A stretch of 6,060 nucleotides of DNA from JARDZI01 sp041639705 (GTDB taxonomy: Bacteria; Bacillota; Clostridia; Clostridiales; Caloramatoraceae). Under the pieces are notes generated by a model. It saw only the letters and a program-made list of their open reading frames with translations, ran no database searches and was not told where the DNA came from. Location: contig JBEQBT010000213.1 of assembly GCA_041639705.1 (NCBI GenBank), forward strand, positions 1 to 6,060. The letters are read 5' to 3'. Of this stretch, positions 1-4,636 are shown piece by piece (within the stretch, counting starts at the first letter, position 1; every line of letters begins with the position of its first letter). Made by a program: the position numbers and the translations under genes.

Positions 1-811
1 ATTCGTGCTTAATTTTGGAATTAGAGGTTCAGCTCTAGCAACTATAATATCACAGGCTGTCAGTGCAACATGGGTACTCTACTTTTTCTTTAGAGGTAAC
101 AGTCCACTTAAAATAAAGAGAAAAAATTTAAGACTGCAAAAGCATATCGTTCTTGGGATATTTTCAATTGGTATGTCTCCATTTGCAATGCAATTTGCAG
201 CAAGTGTTATAACTGTGTTATTAAATTCTAGCCTATTGAAGTATGGTGGAAACATTGCAATTGCAGCCATGGGAGTAATCAATAGCCTTACCCTGTTAAT
301 ATTAATGCCCATATTTGGTATAAACCAAGGTTCACAGCCCATTATTGGCTTTAATTATGGTGCAAAGCAATATGATCGAGTAAAAGAAGCCCTAAAACTT
401 GCAATAATTGGTGCTAGTATAATTTCAATATTTGGCTTTATTATTATACAACTTTTCCCAAGACCTTTGATAGGCCTTTTTGGGAAGGGAGATTTAGAGT
501 TAATTAATATTGGATCCAATGGAATGCGAATATATTTATCAATGCTTCCTATTATTGGATTCCAAATTGTAAGCTCAAACTACTTCCAAGCTGTTGGTAA
601 ACCAAAGCATTCCATGTTTTTGAGCTTATCAAGGCAGGTAATAGTATTAATACCACTACTTTTAATACTCCCGCCAATATTTAAACTTAATGGCATATGG
701 CTGGCAGGACCTTCGGCAGATTTTACGGCATCTGCATTAACAGCTGTATTCATATTTAGAGAAATGCGGCATTTAGGAAGGCTCCACGAGGATAGAAACC
801 CTCAAGTTTAA
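1..811 (+). CDS. MATE-family multidrug/cation exporter, C-terminal part (5' end outside the window)
   Basis: This is the 3' end of an integral membrane exporter of the MATE family, which expels drugs or other organic cations in exchange for Na+ or H+. The reading frame is open from the first base (codons start at position 2) and stops with TAA at 809-811, giving about 269 residues. MATE proteins usually have about 450 residues, so roughly the first 40% is missing. The GTG at 5-7 is inside the frame, has no ribosome binding site and is not the start. Family-typical stretches are the FGIRGSALATIISQ helix near the beginning and the MPIFGINQGSQPIIGFNYGA block, the characteristic second-half MATE signature, followed by a YDRVKEALKLA helix. 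Several further hydrophobic helices follow, then a short charged tail. The family is secure; the substrate cannot be told. A hairpin terminator follows 12 bases after the stop. Confidence 0.93.
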   Translation, partial: FVLNFGIRGSALATIISQAVSATWVLYFFFRGNSPLKIKRKNLRLQKHIVLGIFSIGMSPFAMQFAASVITVLLNSSLLKYGGNIAIAAMGVINSLTLLILMPIFGINQGSQPIIGFNYGAKQYDRVKEALKLAIIGASIISIFGFIIIQLFPRPLIGLFGKGDLELINIGSNGMRIYLSMLPIIGFQIVSSNYFQAVGKPKHSMFLSLSRQVIVLIPLLLILPPIFKLNGIWLAGPSADFTASALTAVFIFREMRHLGRLHEDRNPQV

Positions 812-822
812 TAATAAGAATT

Positions 823-857
823 CCCGCCCTCAGATAAATTTGAGGGCGGGGCTTTTT
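823..857 (+). terminator. Rho-independent terminator of the MATE gene, shared with the convergent gene
   Basis: A perfect 10-bp GC-rich stem (823-832 with 841-850) closes an 8-base loop and is followed by TTTTT at 853-857. It sits 12 bases after the MATE stop. The T-run overlaps the stop codon of the minus-strand gene (856-858). Read from the other strand, the same stem is followed by a looser T-rich stretch, so it may also stop the convergent transcript, less efficiently. Confidence 0.92.
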
Positions 858-1374
858 AATATCCTTGATCTGGTTGGTATCCCTGGTATCCCTGGTATCC
901 TTGGTATCCTTGGTATCCTTGGTATCCTTGGTATCCAGGATATCCTCCATACTGACCTGGTCTTCCACCATAAGGTGGATATGGTCTTCTCCTTCTTCTT
1001 CTCCTTCTTCTACCTCTCAATTCATCAATAAACAAAATTCCAAGTAAATCTCTAAGTCCCCTTCTTCCTGGAATTTGTCTTGTTATGCCCTCATCCATAT
1101 CATCTCTCATCATATTTTCAACATCTGGACCAACTTCATTAAGAATGTTATCCAGTATCTCTTCTATTTCTTCCTTTCTAGGTGTATGTGTCTCTCCATG
1201 TTTTTCTTCCATCCTATCACAGTGTTTGCGAACCATTGGTAGAACTGCAAAGTATACCTTTGGATACATTGCTTCTAAGTCCCTGTCATCCTCTTCTTCC
1301 ATCACCACCATCATGGGACACTGCCAATTTTCGATGTTTTTACTGCACTTCTTGCAATCTCTATATTGATACAT
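856..1374 (-). CDS. Hypothetical protein with Cys-rich acidic N-terminus, Arg9 tract and (GYQ)7 tail
   Basis: The function is not recognised. The 172-residue protein has a clear layout. Residues 1-20 contain CxxC (C7, C10) and a CPMM motif (C19); a fourth Cys is C52 in a KHC stretch. Residues 26-96 are strongly acidic and probably helical. Residues 103-121 (GRRGLRDLLGILFIDELRG) form an amphipathic segment that runs into nine arginines (122-130). Residues 131-172 are Pro/Gly/Tyr/Gln-rich with seven tandem Gly-Tyr-Gln units (147-167). There is no signal peptide and no convincing membrane helix. The ATG at 1374 has GGAGG at 1388-1392 with a long 13-base spacer; a consensus promoter lies upstream at 1428-1456. 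Such Gly/Tyr-rich tails are common in spore-coat or surface-assembly proteins and in phase-separating, nucleic-acid-binding proteins, but a role of either kind is only inference. The neighbours give no functional hint. Confidence 0.85.
   Translation of the reverse strand: MYQYRDCKKCSKNIENWQCPMMVVMEEEDDRDLEAMYPKVYFAVLPMVRKHCDRMEEKHGETHTPRKEEIEEILDNILNEVGPDVENMMRDDMDEGITRQIPGRRGLRDLLGILFIDELRGRRRRRRRRRPYPPYGGRPGQYGGYPGYQGYQGYQGYQGYQGYQGYQPDQGY
874..936 (-). repeat. Tandem 9-bp repeat, seven copies, inside the coding region
   Basis: Seven consecutive 9-bp units of (T/C)TGGTATCC on the plus strand encode the seven Gly-Tyr-Gln units of the 172-residue protein. The first unit and the last four are identical (TTGGTATCC); units two and three differ only in the first base. 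Because the unit is a multiple of three, slippage would change the number of GYQ repeats without shifting the frame. Confidence 0.95.
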
Positions 1375-1427
1375 TATTACTGCAAAACCTCCATATAAAT
1401 ATATACAATTTATAATATGTTTTTTAT

Positions 1428-1456
1428 ATTATATTGCTACAAATTATGATTTACAA
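1428..1456 (-). promoter_or_regulatory. SigA-type promoter of the 172-residue protein gene
   Basis: On the minus strand, -35 TTGTAA (1451-1456) is followed after exactly 17 bases by a perfect -10 TATAAT (1428-1433). The predicted start of transcription near 1421 leaves a leader of about 45 bases that contains the GGAGG at 1388-1392. Confidence 0.7.
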
Positions 1457-1740
1457 TTAAGGATGTATTATCAACATTTTTTCTATATAGAAAGCATTAT
1501 TGATTTTACACTACTCTCTGTCATTGCTGTGAAAGTCGCTGCAAGTGTCAATGTCATCCTGAACGCAGTGAAGGATCTTATACGTACCATAGGGAAGATG
1601 CGACTCTAGCGCTCAGGATGACAAACTGAATTGTTTATCATGTAAAAATATTATTACTTTCTATTTAGCAATAATATTATTTAAAACTTAACCTAAACTT
1701 AATATATTAGTGATACAATATATTTATAGAGATTTTAGTA
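1457..1740. other. Non-coding stretch upstream of the 35-codon gene
   Basis: No ORF with a credible start and ribosome binding site is seen on either strand. The stretch holds a perfect 14-bp AT-rich palindrome (1480-1493, centred on CTATATAG), a palindromic repeat copy at 1552-1623 and an AT-only 9-bp inverted repeat (1647-1655 with 1670-1678). The first and last are common by chance in such AT-rich DNA. Confidence 0.6.
1552..1623. repeat. Palindromic intergenic repeat, copy 1
   Basis: This 72-bp element begins TGTCATCCTGAACG and ends CGCTCAGGATGACA. Its 14-bp arms (1552-1565 and 1610-1623) are inverted repeats with one mismatch. The first 37 bases match the copy at 4695 at 33 positions, including the internal GTGAAGGATCTTATAC block. 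It lies between genes and encodes nothing. It resembles the TGTCATCCTGAG...GAAGGATCT type of short dispersed palindromic repeat seen in many bacterial genomes. No transposase is nearby, so any mobility would be supplied in trans. Confidence 0.85.
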
Positions 1741-1769
1741 TTGCATTACATCTTATACGGTGCTATAAT
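1741..1769 (+). promoter_or_regulatory. SigA-type promoter of the 35-codon gene
   Basis: A perfect -10 TATAAT (1764-1769) lies exactly 17 bases after TTGCAT (1741-1746), a -35 matching TTGACA at three positions. Transcription would start near 1776, directly before the hairpin at 1778-1799. Confidence 0.6.
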
Positions 1770-1777
1770 TTCTTCTA

Positions 1778-1799
1778 TACAATACTTTTGAGTATTGTA
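1778..1799 (+). promoter_or_regulatory. 5'-end hairpin or operator ahead of the 35-codon gene
   Basis: TACAATACT (1778-1786) and AGTATTGTA (1791-1799) form a perfect 9-bp inverted repeat with a 4-base loop. If the predicted promoter is right, this is the first thing transcribed, 11 bases before the GGAGGT at 1811. It could stabilise the mRNA as a 5' cap hairpin, hide or expose the ribosome binding site, or be a repressor site just downstream of the -10 box. Confidence 0.55.
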
Positions 1800-1825
1800 A
1801 ATATATAACTGGAGGTCATAAATTG

Positions 1826-1933
1826 ATGAAAAATAACAAGTTCAAGCTTACTCCTGACATTATAGAAGCTTGTCTAGAAGAATCTTTTGAAAAGATTATA
1901 GTAACTCAGAACAAATCCTGTAAGAAAAAATAA
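1826..1933 (+). CDS. Small hypothetical protein, 35 residues
   Basis: The function is unknown and I recognise no family. The product runs MKNNKFKLTPDIIEACLEES and ends in a basic KKK tail. It has a basic N-terminus, an acidic amphipathic helix (about residues 9-25, DIIEACLEESFEKIIV) and two cysteines (C16 and C32), with no membrane segment or signal peptide. Reality is supported by context, not homology. A GGAGGT at 1811-1816 sits 9 bases before the ATG. A consensus-spaced promoter lies at 1741-1769. A terminator hairpin begins inside the last codons (1913) and ends in a T-run at 1954. The whole transcript would be about 180 bases, so it could also act as an RNA with or without translation. 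The TTG just before the ATG (1823-1825) is a possible alternative start but adds only one residue. Confidence 0.7.
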   Translation: MKNNKFKLTPDIIEACLEESFEKIIVTQNKSCKKK

Positions 1934-1954
1934 CTTACAAGGGTTTATTTTTTT
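1913..1954 (+). terminator. Rho-independent terminator overlapping the end of the 35-codon gene
   Basis: TGTAAG (1919-1924) pairs with CTTACA (1934-1939). After a one-base bulge (A1940) the stem continues, 1913-1918 with 1941-1946. The T-rich run ATTTTTTTA follows at 1947-1955. The stop codon (1931-1933) lies in the loop, so the terminator is built partly from coding sequence. Confidence 0.8.
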
Positions 1955-1968
1955 ATATAGAATAAATA

Positions 1969-2014
1969 ATAGTGACAGGCTAATCAGTTATGTAACTCAT
2001 GAGCCTGTCACTAT
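1969..2014 (-). terminator. Probable terminator of the PadR gene
   Basis: A perfect 13-bp stem (1969-1981 with 2002-2014) encloses a 20-base loop that itself contains AGTTA-TG-TAACT. It starts 5 bases beyond the padR stop codon. On the minus strand it is followed by a T-rich but interrupted run (ATTATTTATTC), so termination may be moderate. It faces the terminator of the convergent 35-codon gene. Confidence 0.7.
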
Positions 2015-2018
2015 ACCC

Positions 2019-2462
2019 TCACTCATAAAGATCCTTGTAAATTATCTTAAACACCTCAAGTGCTTCTTCCATTTTTATTTTTAGAAGTGCCCTTTTATCC
2101 TGAAGCTCCCTTATTCCTGTCTCAGTAAGTGTATATATTTTCTGAGTTTTTCTTTTTACATCGTCCCACTCACCAACTACCAGGTTCTCTTTTTCGAACT
2201 TCTTTAAAAGTGGATATATTCCTCCAGTGCTGGGAAGCCACATTCCACCCGTTCTTTCTTCAATTTTTCGAGAAATGTCATTCCCATTTGTTGCGCCAAG
2301 GCTTAATATATAAAGCACATATAGGGGTAAAAGTCCCTTTGTGAACACCTGTCCTACTGCTTCCTTTTCCTGCTGAACCTTTTTTATCTGGGCAAGCTTA
2401 GACTTATATTCCTCATAAAGTCTTTTTTCCTCTGCCTTTATATCTACACTCAACTTATCCAT
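2019..2462 (-). CDS. PadR-family transcriptional regulator
   Basis: This is a cytoplasmic DNA-binding regulator of 147 residues. The PadR winged-helix domain spans about residues 40-118. TKGLLPLYVLYILS (41-54) is helix 1, DISRKIEERTG (62-72) helix 2, and STGGIYPLLKKFEKENLV (78-95) the recognition helix. The QKIYTLTETG (107-116) wing ends in the Y-x-LT-x-x-G signature of the family. PadR proteins are usually repressors released by small ligands such as phenolic acids or drugs; the ligand here cannot be predicted. Unusual is a charged, helical, probably coiled-coil extension of about 38 residues before the DNA-binding domain, with only a short C-terminal dimerisation helix (119-147). I chose the ATG at 2462 because GGAGGAG (2468-2474) precedes it at normal spacing; the upstream in-frame TTG overlaps that site. 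It diverges from the phosphodiesterase gene, and a 22-bp palindrome lies between them. Confidence 0.92.
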   Translation of the reverse strand: MDKLSVDIKAEEKRLYEEYKSKLAQIKKVQQEKEAVGQVFTKGLLPLYVLYILSLGATNGNDISRKIEERTGGMWLPSTGGIYPLLKKFEKENLVVGEWDDVKRKTQKIYTLTETGIRELQDKRALLKIKMEEALEVFKIIYKDLYE

Positions 2463-2496
2463 ATTTACTCCTCCAATCAAGGCTACTGCTAAAAAT

Positions 2497-2525
2497 AGTA
2501 TATCCTTATTTTTTTAATGGTGCAA
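2497..2525 (-). promoter_or_regulatory. Putative promoter of the PadR gene
   Basis: On the minus strand, TTGCAC (2520-2525) and TATACT (2497-2502) are separated by exactly 17 bases. The -10 matches the consensus at five of six positions, the -35 at three. The leader to the ATG would be about 30 bases. Confidence 0.5.
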
Positions 2526-2541
2526 ACAGATTTTCCGTCCT

Positions 2542-2563
2542 ATGGTGACGTGGCTGTCACCAT
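2542..2563. promoter_or_regulatory. 22-bp palindrome between divergent padR and phosphodiesterase genes, candidate operator
   Basis: ATGGTGAC (2542-2549) and GTCACCAT (2556-2563) are perfect inverted arms around six bases. The site lies 17 bp upstream of the putative padR -35 box and 88 bp before the phosphodiesterase start. There is no T-run on either side, so it is not a terminator. Autoregulated PadR genes often carry such a dyad nearby; that PadR binds this one is inference. Confidence 0.5.
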
Positions 2564-2650
2564 TTCCCTAATTTTTGTTTCACATTTATGACAGCTTAAT
2601 GCATATACTGACTAATGTACAGTATTAAATTCATAATAGAGGTGAAGTGG

Positions 2651-3145
2651 ATGGTAATTGGAATAATGTCTGATACACATATTCATAAGCATGCAGAAAA
2701 AATAAACGAATTGATAAATCAGTACTTCATGGATGTTGATATGATAATACATGCAGGGGATTATACTGACAGCAGAGTGGTCAGTATACTTAAAAAATAT
2801 AAAAATTTTGTTGGGGTTTGGGGAAATGTTGATAAAAACAATACCAGAGAGCTTTTGCAGGAAAAGGAAATAATAAATGTACTTGATTATAAAATAGGGA
2901 TTTATCACGGTCATGGGGATGAAAAAACCACCATAGACAGAGCCTATGACATATTTAAGAATGAAGGGATTGATATAATCATATTTGGCCATAGTCATAA
3001 GCCAACTATATTAACAAAAAATAAAATATTAATGATAAACCCAGGTTCAATTACCTATCGCAGAACAGAGAGATGGAATTCCTATATGATTTTAAGGCTA
3101 GATAAGGATTTAATAGATGTACAGATTAAGCTCATAAATAAGTAG
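2651..3145 (+). CDS. YfcE/MJ0936-type metallophosphoesterase (phosphodiesterase)
   Basis: This is a soluble calcineurin-like phosphodiesterase of 164 residues, the usual size for the YfcE/MJ0936 family. Family members hydrolyse phosphodiester bonds in a two-metal centre; the natural substrate is generally unknown. All metal-binding blocks are present in order: SDTH (D8, H10), HAGDYT (D37), GNVD (N59, where relatives often have GNCD), YHGHGD (H86, H88), GHSH (H114, H116) and the closing NPGS (130-133). The enzyme should therefore be active. I chose the ATG at 2651 because AGAGGTGA (2638-2645) precedes it and MVIGIMSDTH gives the standard N-terminus. The in-frame ATG at 2615 lacks a ribosome binding site and adds 12 non-family residues. 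TATACT at 2604-2609 could be its -10 box, but no good -35 is seen. It stands alone, divergent from padR, and may be controlled from the shared intergenic region. Confidence 0.94.
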   Translation: MVIGIMSDTHIHKHAEKINELINQYFMDVDMIIHAGDYTDSRVVSILKKYKNFVGVWGNVDKNNTRELLQEKEIINVLDYKIGIYHGHGDEKTTIDRAYDIFKNEGIDIIIFGHSHKPTILTKNKILMINPGSITYRRTERWNSYMILRLDKDLIDVQIKLINK

Positions 3146-3278
3146 CATAATTATAATATCCAATGTTCTGCTAATTATTAAGTATTTGTTATCTTTCATT
3201 TTTCACGGGTAGCACACCTCAATTGATTTTTCAGAAACCCCTGAAAATATTGAATTACAATATTGTCTAAACCATAGG
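3146..3278 (+). other. 3' untranslated or small-RNA stretch with two hairpins before a strong terminator
   Basis: No ORF with a ribosome binding site is seen. Two small inverted repeats overlap by two bases: TTTTCAG/CTGAAAA (3228-3234 with 3241-3247) and AATATTG/CAATATT (3246-3252 with 3258-3264). They are followed at once by the terminator at 3279. The stretch is either the long 3' end of the phosphodiesterase mRNA or a short independent RNA; no convincing promoter was found inside it. Confidence 0.4.
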
Positions 3279-3313
3279 AGTACTGGCAATGGAAACATTG
3301 CCAGTACTTTTTT
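3279..3313 (+). terminator. Very strong rho-independent terminator
   Basis: A perfect 13-bp stem (3279-3291 with 3296-3308, AGTACTGGCAATG and its complement) is closed by a GAAA tetraloop and followed by six T (3308-3313). It lies 133 bases after the phosphodiesterase stop codon and is the best candidate for ending that transcript. Confidence 0.95.
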
Positions 3314-3506
3314 CCATATTTTATCCCAGTTCCTTGCTTACTTTCTTCTGCCTTAGAGTACCTGACTTCCTAAGATATTATCCTGTAAATCAGTTTTATT
3401 AAATCAGAATGCACTGTCTACCGCTACAATACCATATTTCTATTCCTTATCCACTTTGACATTTACTTTCATAATTCGGCCAACTTCCCAGCATAAAAGA
3501 GAGGAT
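3314..3506. other. Gene-free stretch
   Basis: No credible gene, repeat or RNA structure is seen here. Read on the minus strand, one frame (from about 3470 down) gives protein-like words such as MKVNVKVDKE and KYGIVAVDSA but is broken by several in-frame stops. It may be the trace of a decayed gene or chance. Confidence 0.5.
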
Positions 3507-3549
3507 TTTACAAATCATAATATTGAAATCAAATAATTTAATATAAAAT
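3507..3549 (+). promoter_or_regulatory. Probable promoter region of the 54-residue membrane protein gene
   Basis: Two imperfect SigA-like pairs overlap. TTTACA (3507-3512) with AATAAT (3532-3537) has a 19-base spacer; TTGAAA (3523-3528) with TAAAAT (3544-3549) has a 15-base spacer. A CATAATAT (3516-3523) resembling the -10 of sporulation sigma factors is also present, but without a matching -35 at the right distance. The region is promoter-like, but the exact start cannot be fixed. Confidence 0.35.
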
Positions 3550-3585
3550 GTTTATAAGCCTTTTATATTAAAAGGAGGTTTTTAA

Positions 3586-3750
3586 ATGAGAGAAGGTTTA
3601 ATTCCAACTGTTCTTGGCACAGCTGTTGCTGCTACAGGAGTTGTTTTAAAGAAAAAAGAAGTCGCCCCAATGATAGCCGCTGGTATTGTTGGCTTTGGTC
3701 TAGCCCATGTTGTTTTAGGAGCTATTGATCTTGTAGAACATAATAAATAG
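3586..3750 (+). CDS. Small two-helix membrane protein, 54 residues
   Basis: This is a hypothetical integral membrane protein of unknown function. The 54 residues form a helical hairpin. Hydrophobic helix 1 spans about residues 5-21 (LIPTVLGTAVAATGVVL), a basic turn KKKE 22-25, and helix 2 about 28-50 (PMIAAGIVGFGLAHVVLGAI and onward), followed by the polar tail EHNK. Both helices are rich in Gly and Ala with small-residue spacing (G33, G36, G38, G45) that favours tight helix packing. The Lys-rich turn suggests that the loop faces the cytoplasm. The start is well defined: AAAGGAGG with GGAGG at 3574-3578, 7 bases before the ATG. A long terminator follows 3 bases after the stop, so it is a single-gene unit. 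Size and shape also fit holin-like, toxin-like or bacteriocin-like peptides, but nothing in the sequence singles out one of these. Confidence 0.85.
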   Translation: MREGLIPTVLGTAVAATGVVLKKKEVAPMIAAGIVGFGLAHVVLGAIDLVEHNK

Positions 3751-3753
3751 TAG

Positions 3754-3792
3754 TGTATAAAAGGTGAGGAATTTTGCCTCACCTTTTATACA
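3754..3792. terminator. Bidirectional-type terminator after the membrane protein gene
   Basis: A perfect 16-bp stem (3754-3769 with 3777-3792) has a 7-base loop. Its core GGTGAGG/CCTCACC is flanked by ATAAAA on the left and TTTTATA on the right, so it carries a T-run on each strand. It clearly ends the 54-codon gene; no converging gene is seen on the minus strand. Confidence 0.9.
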
Positions 3793-3837
3793 TCCATGAA
3801 AATCTTTTTAGTATCCTATAAATTAAACTATTATTCA

Positions 3838-3864
3838 TTGATAATCAAGGTTCAATAGTATAAT
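3838..3864 (+). promoter_or_regulatory. Putative promoter upstream of the EAL gene
   Basis: TTGATA (3838-3843) and a perfect TATAAT (3859-3864) are 15 bases apart, shorter than ideal. The -35 overlaps a small perfect palindrome TTGATAATCAA (3838-3848). A second TATAAT at 3882-3887 has no good -35. Either start would give a long leader of about 135-155 bases before the EAL ATG at 4028. Confidence 0.4.
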
Positions 3865-3915
3865 ATGATTATAAAACTAGATATAATCCTAGTGATTCAT
3901 TTTTCCACATAGAAA

Positions 3916-4000
3916 GGGCATTATGGTTTATAGCAAGGCTCATATTAAATAAAATCCCTCTATAGCGCAAATGCCCCAGGCCGATGTGGGCAGCGGCCAC
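3916..4000 (+). promoter_or_regulatory. GC-rich, potentially switching leader of the EAL gene
   Basis: About 30 bases (3973-4000) are much richer in G and C than the surroundings. TGCCC (3972-3976) can pair with GGGCA (3988-3992), GGCCG (3979-3983) with CGGCC (3994-3998), and ATGCCC (3971-3976) also with GGGCAT at 3916-3921. These stems exclude one another or interleave, as in a regulatory leader. No known riboswitch consensus was recognised, including the two cyclic-di-GMP classes. Confidence 0.35.
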
Positions 4001-4027
4001 TACAATTTAGAACAAAGGAGATTCCTA

Positions 4028-4636
4028 ATGGAAGTTTTTGTAGCTAAGCAATCTATATTCGATAGAAACTTAGATGTATATGGATATGAACTTTTATTTC
4101 GCAGCGGTCATAATAATTATTATGATGGTCTAGATGAAAATGTATCTACCTCAAGTGTAATATCCAATAGTCTTTCTGTAATAGGAATGGAGAATTTAAC
4201 CGGAGATAAAAGAGCCTTTATAAATTTCCCATATGAAATGCTAATTAATGGTACTGCCACTACCCTTCCAAAGGAATCAGTGGTTATTGAAATACTAGAG
4301 AATGTATACCCTGATCACGATATAATCAATGCTTGCAAAAAATTAAAACAGCTGGGATACATACTTGCCCTTGATGACTTTGTACTTAAACCAGAGTATT
4401 ATCCCCTTATAGAGCTTTCAGATATAATAAAGGTTGATTTTCTCCTTACAAAATCGGAGGAAAGGGAATTGATTATAAAAAAAATTAATTCCCCAAAAAT
4501 AAAATTTCTTGCTGAAAAGGTTGAGAGCAGAGCAGAGTATGACCAGGCATTTCAATTAGGTTACTCTTATTTTCAAGGATATTTCTTAAGTAAGCCCGTT
4601 ATAATAAAAGGCGCGGCATTTCAAAATAATAAATAA
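4028..4636 (+). CDS. Stand-alone EAL-domain protein (cyclic-di-GMP phosphodiesterase-like, YuxH type without HDOD)
   Basis: This cytoplasmic EAL-domain protein of 202 residues probably hydrolyses or binds cyclic-di-GMP. It follows the YuxH-type EAL pattern: FVAKQSIFDRNLDVYGYELLFR (4-25) with E21 in the ELLFR version of the EAL motif; N66 in FINFP; E88 in EILE; DD116-117 in LALDDF; K135 in IIKVDF; E163 and K164 in AEKVES; and QGYFLSKP (183-190). The main metal-binding and catalytic positions thus appear kept, although the loop after DDF lacks the usual GTG. YuxH-like proteins usually run to about 400 residues with a C-terminal HDOD domain. This one stops 12 residues after the SKP motif, and no HDOD remnant follows. 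I chose the ATG at 4028 because AAAGGAG (4014-4020) lies 7 bases before it; the in-frame ATG at 3971 lies in the structured leader and lacks such a site. Palindromic repeats follow the stop within 60 bases. Confidence 0.9.
   Translation: MEVFVAKQSIFDRNLDVYGYELLFRSGHNNYYDGLDENVSTSSVISNSLSVIGMENLTGDKRAFINFPYEMLINGTATTLPKESVVIEILENVYPDHDIINACKKLKQLGYILALDDFVLKPEYYPLIELSDIIKVDFLLTKSEERELIIKKINSPKIKFLAEKVESRAEYDQAFQLGYSYFQGYFLSKPVIIKGAAFQNNK

Noticed and set aside
874..936. CRISPR array
   Set aside because: The units are 9 bp and contiguous with no spacers; they encode Gly-Tyr-Gln in a real reading frame.
840..1047. Plus-strand ORFs rich in GIPGIPGILG or SLVSLV repeats
   Set aside because: They are antisense shadows of the 9-bp tandem repeat in the minus-strand gene and lack ribosome binding sites.
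2463..2480. Extending padR to the in-frame TTG at 2480
   Set aside because: That start overlaps the GGAGGAG ribosome binding site of the ATG at 2462 and has no site of its own.
2615..2650. Starting the phosphodiesterase at the ATG at 2615
   Set aside because: No ribosome binding site precedes it, and the family N-terminus begins at 2651 behind AGAGGTGA.
2612..2998. Minus-strand ORF of 128 codons opposite the phosphodiesterase
   Set aside because: It lies within a well-recognised gene, has no family features and no ribosome binding site.
3320..3475. Minus-strand pseudogene with words such as MKVNVKVDKE and KYGIVAVDSA
   Set aside because: Several in-frame stops occur in a short stretch and no family is recognised; too weak to call.
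3491..3522. Sporulation SigG promoter (GCATA with CATAATA) for the 54-residue gene
   Set aside because: The spacer is 20 bases, about two longer than usual for such promoters, so it is not supported.
3972..3998. H-type pseudoknot formed by TGCCC/GGGCA and GGCCG/CGGCC
   Set aside because: Only one base (3993) would link the two right arms, too short to cross a 5-bp stem; alternative hairpins are more likely.
3971..4027. Starting the EAL protein at the ATG at 3971
   Set aside because: It lies in the GC-rich inverted repeats without a ribosome binding site; AAAGGAG points to the ATG at 4028.
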